Shown here piece after piece: positions 44,301 through 54,060 of a DNA stretch of 64,000 nt. Positions within the stretch are counted from its first letter, which is position 1. Each line of letters starts with the position of its first letter. The position numbers and the translations under genes were made by a program. The DNA is from CAWKEY01 sp963696315 (GTDB lineage: Bacteria; Pseudomonadota; Gammaproteobacteria; Methylococcales; Methylomonadaceae), in assembly GCA_963696315.1 (NCBI GenBank), contig CAVOJU010000042.1, positions 1-64,000 on the forward strand, given 5' to 3'. The notes below the pieces were generated by a model. That model was not told the DNA's origin, did no database searches, and was given only the letters and a program-made list of their open reading frames with translations.

Positions 44301-45995
44301 ATGTCCCAATCAAACGACAAAACCCGCAAATTTTCCTCCCTCGTCGTAGACGGCATGGAACGCGCACCCAGTCGCGCCATGCTGCACGCTGTGGGCTTTA
44401 AAAATGAAGATTTCAAAAAACCGCAAATCGGGATTGCCTCGACCTGGAGTATGGTCACGCCGTGCAACATGCACATCAACAAACTGGCTGATGCAGTTGC
44501 CTCAGGCGTCGATAACGCCAATGGCAAGGCAGTGATCTTTAACACCATCACCATTTCTGACGGCATCTCGATGGGCACCGAAGGCATGAAATATTCGCTG
44601 GTATCGCGGGAAGTGATTGCCGACTCGATTGAAACCGTGGTCGGCTGCCAGGGCTTTGACGGCATCATCGCCATCGGCGGCTGCGACAAAAACATGCCCG
44701 GCTGCATGATCGCGCTGTCGCGCCTGAACCGTCCGGCGATTTTCGTCTATGGCGGCACCATTATGCCGGGCTGTCACAAGGACAAGAAACTGGATGTTGT
44801 TTCCGTCTTTGAAGCCGTCGGCGCCCGCGCCAACAACAAAATAGACGATGCCGAACTGGCGGCGATTGAAGATAAAGCCATTCCCGGCGCCGGCTCCTGC
44901 GGCGGCATGTACACCGCCAACACCATGGCCTCGGCGATTGAAGCCCTGGGTATGAGCTTGCCTGGCAGTTCGGCGCAAGCTGCAATTTCCGAAGACAAAC
45001 GCCTGGACTGCGAACACGCAGGCGCTGCCGTCTTGGAATTGTTGAAAAAAGACATCAAACCCAGCGACATCATGACCAAAGCCGCGTTTGAAAACGCCAT
45101 TACCGTCGTCATTGCATTGGGCGGCTCAACCAATGCCGTGCTACATCTGCTGGCGATGGCCAACGCCGCCGGTATCGACCTGTCTTTGGACGATTTCACG
45201 CGTATCGGCAAGCATGTGCCCATGGTGGCCGATTTAAAACCCAGCGGCCGCTATCAGATGGCCGAGCTGATCGAAATCGGCGGCATTCAACCCTTGATGA
45301 AAGAACTGCTCGATCGCGGCCTGCTGCATGGCGAGTGTTTGACCGTGACCGGCCGGACCCTGGCGGAGAATCTGGCCGATGTAAAGCCCTATCCAGAAGG
45401 ACAGGACATGATCCATTCGCTCGATAATCCGATCAAAAAAGACAGCCATCTGGTTATTTTATACGGCAATCTGGCCTCCGAAGGCGCCGTAGCGAAAATC
45501 ACCGGCAAGGAAGGTTTGGTATTCACTGGCAAAGCCAAAGTCTTCGATGCCGAAGAACAGGCGCTGCAGAGCATCCTGAATGGCGACATCGTCAAAGGCG
45601 ATGTGATCGTCATCCGCTACGAAGGCCCGAAAGGCGGTCCCGGCATGCGCGAAATGCTCTCACCCACATCGGCTATTATGGGTAAAGGCCTGGGTAAAGA
45701 CGTAGCACTAGTCACCGATGGCCGCTTCTCCGGCGGCACCCACGGCTTCGTGGTCGGCCACATCTCCCCGGAAGCCTATGTTGGCGGCACCTTGGCAATT
45801 GTTCAGGATGGCGACGAAATCACCATCGATGCCGAAACCAATGCGCTGACCCTGCACGTCAACGAGCACGAAATCGCCCGCCGTTTTGAAAAATGGCAGC
45901 AACCCGCGCCCCGTTACACCCGCGGCGTGCTGGCGAAGTATGCCAAGCTAGTCAGTTCGGCTTCGTTGGGTGCTGTTACTGATAATTTGGATTGA
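44301..45995 (+). CDS. ilvD: Dihydroxy-acid dehydratase IlvD
   Basis: A 564-residue Fe-S enzyme of branched-chain amino acid synthesis. Cluster cysteines are in TPCNMHIN, GGCDKNMPGC and GSCGGMYTANTM. The magnesium/lysine region and the C-terminal GRFSGGTHGFVVGHISPEA block (in two parts) are typical. The length fits the family. It appears monocistronic: a hairpin repeat follows immediately. The start is unambiguous after ccaggatc. Confidence 0.95.
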   Translation: MSQSNDKTRKFSSLVVDGMERAPSRAMLHAVGFKNEDFKKPQIGIASTWSMVTPCNMHINKLADAVASGVDNANGKAVIFNTITISDGISMGTEGMKYSLVSREVIADSIETVVGCQGFDGIIAIGGCDKNMPGCMIALSRLNRPAIFVYGGTIMPGCHKDKKLDVVSVFEAVGARANNKIDDAELAAIEDKAIPGAGSCGGMYTANTMASAIEALGMSLPGSSAQAAISEDKRLDCEHAGAAVLELLKKDIKPSDIMTKAAFENAITVVIALGGSTNAVLHLLAMANAAGIDLSLDDFTRIGKHVPMVADLKPSGRYQMAELIEIGGIQPLMKELLDRGLLHGECLTVTGRTLAENLADVKPYPEGQDMIHSLDNPIKKDSHLVILYGNLASEGAVAKITGKEGLVFTGKAKVFDAEEQALQSILNGDIVKGDVIVIRYEGPKGGPGMREMLSPTSAIMGKGLGKDVALVTDGRFSGGTHGFVVGHISPEAYVGGTLAIVQDGDEITIDAETNALTLHVNEHEIARRFEKWQQPAPRYTRGVLAKYAKLVSSASLGAVTDNLD

Positions 45996-45996
45996 T

Positions 45997-46078
45997 ACGT
46001 GGGATGGGCTGACAAAAGGAAGCCCATCAAGCAACGGCAAAAGATGCGCTTCGTGCCTCTGCGCATTCTATCCTACGT
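45997..46078. repeat. MITE-like dyad element after ilvD
   Basis: Outer arms ACGTGGGAT/ATCCTACGT (8 of 9 pairs) enclose a perfect inner hairpin, GATGGGCT-10 nt-AGCCCATC (46003-46028). The 82-bp unit starts just after the ilvD stop and may double as its terminator. It looks like a dispersed, non-coding element. Confidence 0.6.
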
Positions 46079-46121
46079 CACTATTTCATGTTGAGAGTTT
46101 GCAGATTGGCGCTGATGTCTT

Positions 46122-46875
46122 ATGTCTAAGACGATTCTCCGGTATAAATACGTACCCTTTAATGAAGGTTCGCTCTGTATTATCAAGGATGGAACGATGA
46201 AATTCACTTGTCCTAGTGAATTTAACGACCCTTTTGATTGTGATCCAGAAATGGATGAAGATAAACACCTTAATTACATAAAGGGACGTAAAGATTTACT
46301 TAAAAAAGTTGGGGACGATTTAGGTTTATCACCAGCTGAACGTATTCAACAAAAAGGCGTAATGTTAAAGAGGGTAGGAAACGCTATTCAAAATGGTGAG
46401 TTTGGTCAGAAACTTGTAAATGAAGTTGGAATTTGTAGTTTATCCAGAGATCCTCTTAATCTTTTAATGTGGGCTCATTACGCTAAAGATCATACCGGTT
46501 TTGTTGTAGAGTTTTGCATCCCTACGCAGGCAAAAACATATATAGAACTATTTGGAAAATTGCCCAGAGTAGTCTTTAAAAAGGCTTGTCCCTCTTGAAG
46601 TAAAGTATGAGCAGGCAAAGCCAATTGTTAATCCATGTGACGAAAAACATGTAATTTGTGACAAATATTTTCTTGTTAAAGGGCATGATTGGAAGTACGA
46701 GCAAGAAGAACGAGTAGTCGATAGTTTCCGGGGGGCCGGAATACATCGCTATGAAAGAAATATAATTCTCAAGTCGGTTATTGCTGGAATGAGAATGTGC
46801 AAAGATCATTTCGATATTCTAAAAAACACCGTTGAGACGATGAACACAGAACTGGAATTAACGTGCATTTTATAA
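46122..46875 (+). CDS. DUF2971 family protein (frameshift near 46580)
   Basis: About 250 residues in two frames. The first part has KYVPFNEGSL, CPSEFNDPFDCDPEMD and SLSRDPLNLLMWAHYAKDHTGFVVEF (blocks), and the second continues LVPLEVKYEQA to KGHDWKYEQEERVV. A run of five A near 46577-46583, read as four, joins them. These are all DUF2971 hallmarks; the family is common in accessory DNA, and some members sit in defence islands. The function is unknown. The gene is strikingly AT-rich between two GC-richer core genes (ilvD and argA), which suggests a late single-gene insertion. Confidence 0.8.
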
Positions 46876-47134
46876 AGCAACAAGAAAGGGTTAAGATTGC
46901 TCTATTGTACCTGTTGAAGATGCGATTAACAGAGTATGCCGAAACCCGTTGTTATATCGAAAGACAGATGACGACGTGAAGACTTGTCGTCTAATGTAGT
47001 TTCCGTATGATTGTTAGGCGGTCAAAACCGAACACATCGAAATAATCCCAAATGATTGAGGAAACGCTATCGCTGACCCAACCTAAAATAGTAGGTGTTT
47101 CGACATTCCGAGCCTACGCATATATCAAATAATC
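46876..47134. other. Intergenic region before argA
   Basis: 259 nt without a supported gene. The last 60 nt (ctatcgctgacccaacc...tatatc) probably hold the argA promoter. No ARG-box-like palindrome was evident. Confidence 0.35.
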
Positions 47135-48451
47135 ATGGATCCACAAAAATCTTTCGTTAACTGGTTCAGGGCTTCATCCCCTTACATTCACGCGCATCGC
47201 AACAAAACCTTTGTTATCTCTTTTGGCGGCGAAGCGTTACTGGATGAAGACTTTGCCAACCACGTTCATGATTTTGCCTTGCTCAACAGTCTGGGCATCC
47301 GTCTGGTGCTGGTGCACGGAATACGCCCGCAGATTGACCAGCGCCTGCACAGATTAAATATCTCTCCGCGCTTCTATAACAATTTGCGCATTACCGATGA
47401 TCTGGCTCTGCAATGCGTGAAGGAAGCCGCGGGTATAGTACGCGTTGAGATTGAATCCTTGTTGTCGATGGGTGTTGCCAACACACCCATGGCAGGAAGC
47501 AGGCTTAAAGTAGCTTCGGGCAATTTTGTCACCGCCAAGCCCATCGGGGTAATTGACGGCATTGATTATTGCCACACCGGTGAAGTGCGCCGTATCGACA
47601 GCGCGGCCATTCATCAGCAACTCGACCAGAACACTATCGTGCTGATCTCCCCGGTCGGCTATTCGCCCAGTGGAGAAATCTTTAATCTGTCCGCCGAACA
47701 GGTTGCAACAGCCGTTGCCATTGCCTTAAAAGCGGAAAAACTGATTTTATTGACCGAAGAAAGCTGCTGCAATCCTGAAACAGCTGCGCAAATGCAACAG
47801 ATGACCACTTTAGAAGCCGAGGCTTTCCTGCGGCAATATCCGGCTATCAGCGATACCATCAGCCTGCCGTTGAAGGCCGCCATTCAAAGCTCCCAGGCCG
47901 GCATAGAGCGTGTGCATTTAATCAAGCGTTCCCATAACGGCGCGCTGTTGCTTGAACTGTTTACCCGCGACGGCATCGGCACACTGATCAGCTCGACGCC
48001 TTTTGAAGAATTGCGTCCGGCCACCTTGAACGATATAGGGGGCATTCTGGAGTTGATAAAACCGCTGGAGCAGCAAGGCAAATTAAGCAAACGCTCCCGG
48101 GAAAAAATCGAAATGGAAATCGCCGATTATATTGTGATCGAGAGAGACGGCCTGATTATAGGCTGCACCGCCCTGCACCCGGATGACCAATCCGAGTCCG
48201 GCGCCATTGCCTGCCTTGCCGTGCATCCTGACTATCAACGATCGGCCCGGGGTAATCGCATGCTGGAATTTGCCTACGGCAAAGCCAGACAATTGGGCTT
48301 GAAAACATTATTTGTCTTGTCCACACAAACCATGCACTGGTTTATCGAACGGGGCTTTCAATCTTCCGACATTAACAGCCTTCCAGGTCACCTGAAGGCG
48401 CTCTATAATCCGCAAAGAAACTCCAAAGTTCTTCGCAAGCACCTTGACTAG
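47135..48451 (+). CDS. argA: N-acetylglutamate synthase ArgA
   Basis: A 438-residue two-domain enzyme. The N-terminal amino-acid kinase domain (about 20-285) opens FVISFGGEALLDE and carries the LVHGIRPQIDQRL block. The C-terminal GNAT acetyltransferase (about 295-430) has the acetyl-CoA loop VHPDYQRSARGNRMLE. It makes N-acetylglutamate in the first step of arginine synthesis and is usually inhibited by arginine through the kinase-like domain. The stop lies 7 nt before the cpdA ATG. Confidence 0.94.
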   Translation: MDPQKSFVNWFRASSPYIHAHRNKTFVISFGGEALLDEDFANHVHDFALLNSLGIRLVLVHGIRPQIDQRLHRLNISPRFYNNLRITDDLALQCVKEAAGIVRVEIESLLSMGVANTPMAGSRLKVASGNFVTAKPIGVIDGIDYCHTGEVRRIDSAAIHQQLDQNTIVLISPVGYSPSGEIFNLSAEQVATAVAIALKAEKLILLTEESCCNPETAAQMQQMTTLEAEAFLRQYPAISDTISLPLKAAIQSSQAGIERVHLIKRSHNGALLLELFTRDGIGTLISSTPFEELRPATLNDIGGILELIKPLEQQGKLSKRSREKIEMEIADYIVIERDGLIIGCTALHPDDQSESGAIACLAVHPDYQRSARGNRMLEFAYGKARQLGLKTLFVLSTQTMHWFIERGFQSSDINSLPGHLKALYNPQRNSKVLRKHLD

Positions 48452-48458
48452 CGCGTCC

Positions 48459-49262
48459 ATGGCAAACAATGCTGGCTGTATCTCGATCTTGCAATTAACT
48501 GACCTGCATATCCTGCCGAATGCAGGAGATAAATTACTGGGTATCGATACAGAATATTATTTCCATGCTGTCCTTGAACACGCCTTTGCGGAACAGCCGC
48601 ATTTTGATCTGCTATTGCTGACCGGCGACCTTGCCCAGCACCCTTGCCTGTCAAGTTACCAGCGGATTCTAAACAGCCTTGCAGCCTATAATATTTCCTG
48701 CGTTTGTTTGCCCGGCAATCACGATGACTATGCGCTGATGCAACAGGCTTTCAATACCGACAGGGTCAATTGCACGAAACAGCTGCTTTGGGATAACTGG
48801 CAGCTCATCAGCTTGAACAGCCAAATACCGGGAGAGCCTGGAGGAAGATTGTCAAATGAGGAATTATTATTTCTTGAAGACTGCCTGACTGCCAAGCCGA
48901 ATCATCACGCACTGATTGCCGTGCATCACCATTGCCTGCCAACCCGCAGCGTTTGGATGGATACCATGATGATAGACAACAGCTCCACACTATTGAGCCT
49001 GATCCGCAAATATCCAGCAGTGAAAGCCGTCACTTGCGGTCACATCCATCAGGCGATGGATATTTTAAAAGGCTCAGTGCGCATCATAGGGACACCGTCA
49101 ACCTGTTTTCAGTTTAAACCTGAAAGCACGGAATTCAGCGTGGAAAGCACTGCTCCGGGTTATCGCACAATACAGCTTTATGCCGACGGACGCATTGAAT
49201 CTGGGCTTAATCGCTTGCCCGGGCAGTTAACCGGGCTGCACACAGACACGCACGGCTATTAA
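48459..49262 (+). CDS. cpdA: 3',5'-cyclic-AMP phosphodiesterase CpdA
   Basis: A 267-residue class III metallophosphodiesterase. Ligands are visible: D/H in LQLTDLHIL, D in LTGDLAQHP, NH in LPGNHDDY, and the histidines of VHHHCLP and CGHIHQAM. The ATG at 48459 is preferred over a TTG 15 nt upstream that overlaps argA. It hydrolyses cAMP; related enzymes act on other phosphodiesters. It is convergent with rppH and overlaps its end by 4 nt. Confidence 0.88.
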   Translation: MANNAGCISILQLTDLHILPNAGDKLLGIDTEYYFHAVLEHAFAEQPHFDLLLLTGDLAQHPCLSSYQRILNSLAAYNISCVCLPGNHDDYALMQQAFNTDRVNCTKQLLWDNWQLISLNSQIPGEPGGRLSNEELLFLEDCLTAKPNHHALIAVHHHCLPTRSVWMDTMMIDNSSTLLSLIRKYPAVKAVTCGHIHQAMDILKGSVRIIGTPSTCFQFKPESTEFSVESTAPGYRTIQLYADGRIESGLNRLPGQLTGLHTDTHGY

Positions 49263-49804
49263 GGGTTACGCTTAACCTTGCCGTATTTTATTTCTCTGGC
49301 CAAATAGCCGGAGGCATTAACGGGAACCGAATCGATGGTCAAAATAGCGCCCAGTTCGCTCATGGCTTTTTGATAAACCTTGCGCTTGAAATACACTACA
49401 TCTTTCAGCGGCTCCCAGTAGTCCACCCAGCGCCAGCCGTCAAACTCGGGTTTAGGGCTATGATCAAAACGCACATTGGACTCCTGCGTGATCAGGCGCA
49501 GAATAAACCATATCTGCTTTTGCCCTATACATAAAGGCAAGGAGTTTTTGCGTATATAGCGCTCAGGCAGCTGATACCTTAGCCAGTAACGCGTGCGCCC
49601 AAGTACTTGGACATGTTGTTGTTGCAGCCCCGTTTCTTCCCACAATTCTCGATACATCGCTGTTTCAGGGTCTTCATTCTGATTAATTCCGCCTTGCGGG
49701 AACTGCCAGGAGTTCACGCCCATTCGCTTTGCCCAAAACACGCGACCCTCGTCATTGCAAAGGATGATGCCGACATTGGGCCGGTATCCTTTAGAGTCAA
49801 TCAT
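49259..49804 (-). CDS. rppH: RNA pyrophosphohydrolase RppH
   Basis: A 181-residue Nudix enzyme that removes pyrophosphate from mRNA 5' ends and starts RNase E decay. The Nudix box is GGINQNEDPETAMYRELWEETG-like and complete (G, E, RE..EE in place). Opening MIDSKGYRPNVGIILCN and WQFPQGG are standard RppH. It is divergent from a HAD hydrolase gene, an arrangement also known in Pseudomonas. Confidence 0.94.
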   Translation of the reverse strand: MIDSKGYRPNVGIILCNDEGRVFWAKRMGVNSWQFPQGGINQNEDPETAMYRELWEETGLQQQHVQVLGRTRYWLRYQLPERYIRKNSLPLCIGQKQIWFILRLITQESNVRFDHSPKPEFDGWRWVDYWEPLKDVVYFKRKVYQKAMSELGAILTIDSVPVNASGYLAREIKYGKVKRNP

Positions 49805-49959
49805 GTTAAAACCTGTGTCTTTACCCGCCCTGCTTCTTGATCGTGCCTATGATAAAATCAAAAAACAAGCCAGGTCATCAATAAATGACCCCATTGTTCC
49901 ATAAAAAAAGTGCGGATGCCATAGGGCAGACTCTTTTAATTTACAGATTAGGTTTAACC

Positions 49960-50646
49960 GTGAGCTTAGCGATTTTTGATTTAGATAACACTTTGATTGC
50001 CGATGACAGTGACTATTTGTGGGGCCAATTTTTAGTGGACCAGGGCATTGTTGACAAGGCGCAATACGAAGATGCCAATGCCAAATTTTATGATGATTAC
50101 AAGCAAGGAACCTTGGATATTGTTGCGTTTTTGCATTTTTCCCTAAAGCCTCTAGCCGACCATAAGCCTGAACAGCTATATCAGTGGCGGGCACAGTTTA
50201 TTGACGAAATCATCAAACCTCTGCTCTTGAAGCCTGCCCAACAGCTCATTGCCAAGCATAGAAACCGGGGCGATACCCTGCTGGTTATCACGGCAACCAA
50301 TCGCTTCGTTACCGAGCCCATCGTTCAGCTGTATGGCATTGAAAATTTACTGGCGACTACGCCGGAATTCAGAGAGGGCCGCTACACCGGCAGTTTTAAC
50401 GGCATACCCTGCTTCCAGGAAGGCAAGGTAAAACTATTACATGAATGGCTAAGAAGCTCGGAGGAAACCATGGACAATAGCTGGTTTTATAGCGATTCCC
50501 ATAACGATCTGCCCCTGCTCAAGCTGGTAGACAACCCGGTTGCCGTCGATCCTGACGAAAAACTGAGTCAATTTGCCATCGAGTCCAACTGGCCAATCAT
50601 TAGCTTAAGAAATGGCACATGCCCAACGCATCATTTTCAGAAGTAG
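49960..50646 (+). CDS. HAD-IB family hydrolase
   Basis: 228 residues from the GTG at 49960, chosen because SLAIFDLDNTLI then lies at the very start, as in the family. A longer frame begins at 49885. HAD motif I is DLDNTLIADDSDYLW, motif II is T in VITATNRF, and motif IV YSDSHNDLPLL is intact. Members act on phosphoserine-like or other small phosphates. The neighbourhood with rppH is conserved in several gammaproteobacteria. The substrate is unknown. Confidence 0.87.
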   Translation: MSLAIFDLDNTLIADDSDYLWGQFLVDQGIVDKAQYEDANAKFYDDYKQGTLDIVAFLHFSLKPLADHKPEQLYQWRAQFIDEIIKPLLLKPAQQLIAKHRNRGDTLLVITATNRFVTEPIVQLYGIENLLATTPEFREGRYTGSFNGIPCFQEGKVKLLHEWLRSSEETMDNSWFYSDSHNDLPLLKLVDNPVAVDPDEKLSQFAIESNWPIISLRNGTCPTHHFQK

Positions 50647-50860
50647 CTTTCCAAATTGCCTGCCGGGACGGCAACCAGCTCTAACCGTAAGAGACAGGAT
50701 TTATCAAGGTAAGATCGGCAAAATGAGCACCCAGCCGGTCGTCCCGACAACAAGGCAATTTTTTACATGCTCACTTTTCATGCCTGAATTCCAGGCCTGG
50801 CCTATGCCTTTATTGCGAAGGGATGACCCGTTTTGGCATGATAACAAGCCCAAGAGCTCA
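50647..50860. other. Intergenic region between convergent HAD and tusA-like genes
   Basis: About 214 nt with no open frame of note. Short GC-rich inverted pieces (cctgccgggacggca, ccaggcctgg) might terminate either gene. Nothing firm. Confidence 0.35.
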
Positions 50861-51091
50861 TCACTTTTTTTTGATATAAAAAATCTGTTTCCCTGATTCT
50901 TTCATATATTCAATAATCTGATTACCCGTCTGCTCAGAGTAGACGCCAAAATCCAGGTGCGCGGCTGGATCCGTTGCGATCACCTTGACAACATCACCGC
51001 TGACCATGCCCATCAGGGCTTTTTTTAAGCGTAACAGCGGCAGAGGACAATTCAAACCACTGGCATCGACTTCTAAGTTAAATTCAATCAT
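50861..51091 (-). CDS. tusA: TusA-family sulfurtransferase
   Basis: A 76-residue sulfur-carrier protein with the persulfide cysteine in LNCPLPLLRLKKAL (CPxP motif). The fold-typical GDVVKVIATDPAA and C-terminal IKKK are present. TusA relays sulfur for tRNA thiolation, but TusA-like paralogues also serve sulfide oxidation. It is divergent from cysG. With sqr in the window, sulfur oxidation is a possible role. The exact subgroup is not decided. Confidence 0.87.
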   Translation of the reverse strand: MIEFNLEVDASGLNCPLPLLRLKKALMGMVSGDVVKVIATDPAAHLDFGVYSEQTGNQIIEYMKESGKQIFYIKKK

Positions 51092-51176
51092 TGTTTGGCT
51101 TGGGTTTTGTTTATCAACTCACATCAGAGCACTTATAATACCATCCTCTACTTCATCCGCGAATCAGCAAAAGCAA

Positions 51177-52602
51177 ATGGATTATTTTCCCGTTTTTATC
51201 AAACTTACTGGCCAAAATTGCCTTGTTATAGGGGCGGGCGAAGTCGCTGTGCGCAAGATTGAACTGCTGGCACGAGCCAGCGCCAATATTACCGTGATCG
51301 CCAAGGAAGTAAGTCCGGCAGTTGCCGCCATGCAGAGCAAACATCATCTGAATATACTGCAGAAACCGTTTGCGCCCGACGATTTAAAGGACTACAGACT
51401 GGTGGTATCCGCCACTAACAATCCGGAAACCAACCGCCTGGTTGCCCAGACCGCACAGGAACGCAACATCCCGGTTAATGTGGTCGATAAACCCGAACTT
51501 TGCAGTTTCATCTTTCCCGCCATTATTGACCGCTCACCGATTATTGCCGCAGTGTCCTCTGGAGGCGCCGCGCCGGTTTTGGCAAGACTGCTGCGGGCCA
51601 AGATAGAAAGCCTGATTCCCCCTGCTTACGGCCGGCTGGCACAACTGGCTGATAAATTCAGGACTCGCGTTAAACAACACATTAAAGAACCCGCGCAACG
51701 CAGAATTTTCTGGGAGAAAATCTTGCAGGGCTCTGTTGCCGAACTGGTTTTTTCAGGCAGGGAACAGGAAGCGGAACTGCAATTAGAGCAGACACTGAGC
51801 AAACAGAAAGAGGCTGTAACAACCGGTGAAGTTTATCTGATTGGTGCCGGGCCAGGTGCTCCCGATCTACTCACTTTTCGCGCCTTGCGCCTGATGCAGC
51901 AGGCTGATGTTATCGTATATGACCGGCTGGTTGCTCCGGAAATCATCGATTTGGCGCGCCGTGATTCAGAAAAAATTTATGTCGGCAAACAACGAATGCA
52001 CCATGCCCTGCCGCAGGAGTCCATTAATAGTCTGCTCGCAGACTTGGCTAAAGCCGGCAAACGCGTGGTGCGTTTAAAAGGCGGCGACCCCTTCATTTTT
52101 GGCCGCGGCGGTGAAGAAATCGAAACTTTAATGCAGCAGGGCATCCCTTTTCAGGTGGTTCCCGGGATTACGGCAGCTTCCGGGTGTGCAAGCTATGCCG
52201 GCATCCCGCTGACGCATAGAGATCACGCTCAATCCTGCACCTTCGTTACCGGTCATTTAAAAAACAATTCCATCAATTTAAACTGGACGCAACTTGCGGC
52301 GCCCAATCAAACCATCGTTATCTATATGGGGCTGATGGGTTTGGAAAAAATCTGTCAGTCCTATGATTGAGCACGGCAGTCCAGAAGACCTGCCTATTGC
52401 CATCGTGCAGCAAGGCACCACAAGCAATCAGCGTGTTATTACCGGTACACTGACATCTTTGCCCACTATTGTTGCCGGCCAGGAAATCAAAGCGCCCACA
52501 CTGATAATTATCGGCACCGTGGTCACGCTGCATGACAAACTAAACTGGTTTCACGGTAGTCAAGCTACTCTGGATAATGGCCCAAGTAGACATCATAATT
52601 AA
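51177..52602 (+). CDS. cysG: Siroheme synthase CysG (frameshift near 52362)
   Basis: A trifunctional enzyme of about 474 residues. The N-terminal dehydrogenase/ferrochelatase (about 1-150) opens MDYFPVFIKLTGQNCLVIGAG. A dimerisation segment follows, then uroporphyrinogen-III methyltransferase from about residue 217: YLIGAGPGAPDLLTFRAL, RLKGGDPFIFGRGGEE and GITAASGCASYAGIPLTHRD. The last 80 residues (IEHGSPEDLPIAIVQQGT, then APTLIIIGTVV) are in another frame. One extra T near 52362 explains it. It makes siroheme for sulfite or nitrite reductase. The break is probably a sequence error. A divergent tusA-like gene precedes it. Confidence 0.92.
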
Positions 52603-52805
52603 CCCGACAAAAATAAATCCATTAATTCAGTTATCATTCAGGCAAATTTTTGATAATGTACACCGGCAATAAGGATGACTATTTATAAAAACAATTGAAT
52701 TTTCCCTTTAAATTCCCTATCCTTTAGCGGTTTAAGTTTGCACTCGGACTGTACCTGCCTCACCAAAGGAAGCACAGTTCTTTTTTATCACCAAGAGAGG
52801 TCAAT

Positions 52806-53185
52806 ATGAAAAAATCATTAGGTTCATTAGCGGGTATTGTTTTAATCGCTTTAAGCGGACAAGCATTTGCGAGTGAAGATGTTGAAATCGGTCAAAAAAT
52901 CTACGAACGTGCTTTCGGTCGTGGTTGCGGCACATGCCATGACATTCAATCAAATCCACAATTATCTGCTTTGATTAAAGCAGGCAAACTGGACAGAGCA
53001 AGATTCGAAACCGTTATCAGAGAAGGTAAAGGCGGCATGCCAAAAGCCATGGATGCCATCATGGAAGTTTCTGCTGTTAACAAAAGCAGGTCTATAGCGA
53101 AGACCTGGCTCTTGATGATTTATACGCTTATTTGAAGCAAATAAGATCTAGCAAGCTTGTTAGTAGCAAAAAAGCCGCCCAATGA
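52806..53185 (+). CDS. Small c-type cytochrome (frameshift near 53085)
   Basis: A signal peptide (to about residue 22, cleavage after GQAFA) precedes a mature protein with one heme site, CGTCH (GRGCGTCHDI). The probable axial methionine is in GKGGMPKAM. The last part is in another frame; two small insertions near 53080-53090 would restore NKAGYSEDLALDDLYAYLKQ and end at 53185. About 125 residues, periplasmic, a mono-heme electron carrier. Partners are unknown. A terminator overlaps its last codons. Confidence 0.82.
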
Positions 53186-53210
53186 CTGTTAAGCATGCGG
53201 GGGCTTTTTT
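53168..53210. terminator. Bidirectional terminator
   Basis: AAAAAAGCC(G)CCC, an 18-nt loop, then GGGGGCTTTTTT. The left A-run and right T-run suit both the cytochrome gene and the convergent membrane-protein gene, whose stop lies in the right arm. Confidence 0.85.
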
Positions 53211-53853
53211 ATAGCCAAAAAAATTGTTTATGTTGCTTTAGATTTATCGAAGATCTGCCCAAATACGCTCTTTTGGCTTCTTCCGTGTATGGCAAGCGCT
53301 TACGATTCCTGATCCAAATGCCGGCAATTGCCGCCAGCATGAGTCCGCAGGATGCAATAGTGAGATAAATCAGATTTTTTAAATGGGACATTTCCTTCAA
53401 AATCTGCTCATTGGAAATTGCCGGCGACTCTGGTTCTTTCGGCGCAGAATAGCTGCGCAAAACTTTAATGTCATTTTTCAAATCATCAATAGTTCCCAAC
53501 GATTGAGATACGCTACCCAAACGCACGCTTTCTTCCAGCGCTCTCAATTTGCTTTCAATTGAACCACTTACCAAACCAACCAACTGGCCTTTAAGGGTAT
53601 TAATTTCTGCTGTCAATACTGGGTTCATCTCGACGGCTTTAGGCATAGCCTGCTTTTGGCTTTCCAATACATCTTGGGCAGGAAATAAAACAAAACCCAA
53701 GACAAAAACAACAGTCATCAAGGCAAAAATTATTGCCAGCAACACTCTGTTAACTTTGATCAATTCTTGGTGCGGGGGCTGTCTGTGCATTACTACAGAA
53801 AGATGTCGCTGCGCTTCGACACCCCCTGAATTCACCTCTCGCTTATCGCTCAT
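53209..53853 (-). CDS. Coiled-coil membrane protein of unknown function
   Basis: 214 residues. A short cytoplasmic N-terminus leads to one membrane helix (about 37-58, VLLAIIFALMTVVFVLGFVL). A helical, probably periplasmic segment (about 75-155) is predicted to be a coiled coil. A second helix (about 163-183) is followed by a basic tail, RNRKRLPYTEEAKRAYLGR. No family is recognised. The neighbours, a cytochrome and argG, give no clue. The frame is intact and the codon use is like the core genes. Confidence 0.65.
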   Translation of the reverse strand: MSDKREVNSGGVEAQRHLSVVMHRQPPHQELIKVNRVLLAIIFALMTVVFVLGFVLFPAQDVLESQKQAMPKAVEMNPVLTAEINTLKGQLVGLVSGSIESKLRALEESVRLGSVSQSLGTIDDLKNDIKVLRSYSAPKEPESPAISNEQILKEMSHLKNLIYLTIASCGLMLAAIAGIWIRNRKRLPYTEEAKRAYLGRSSINLKQHKQFFWL

Positions 53854-54060
53854 TACTTACTTCCCCTGAAAGCAGGAATCTGTTGCAAACAACATCCGGG
53901 ACGCCCCAATTTATTGAACAAAATTTACGAACTGGCAATTATACAAGTTAAATTCGATTTGTCCTGCGTTTTATTTGGCTGCGTAAACGAGTATGTTTAA
54001 AAAGAATGCAGCCTTTTAGTCAAGAACACACTATCCGGCCGCAACTTATTCCGATCGGGA

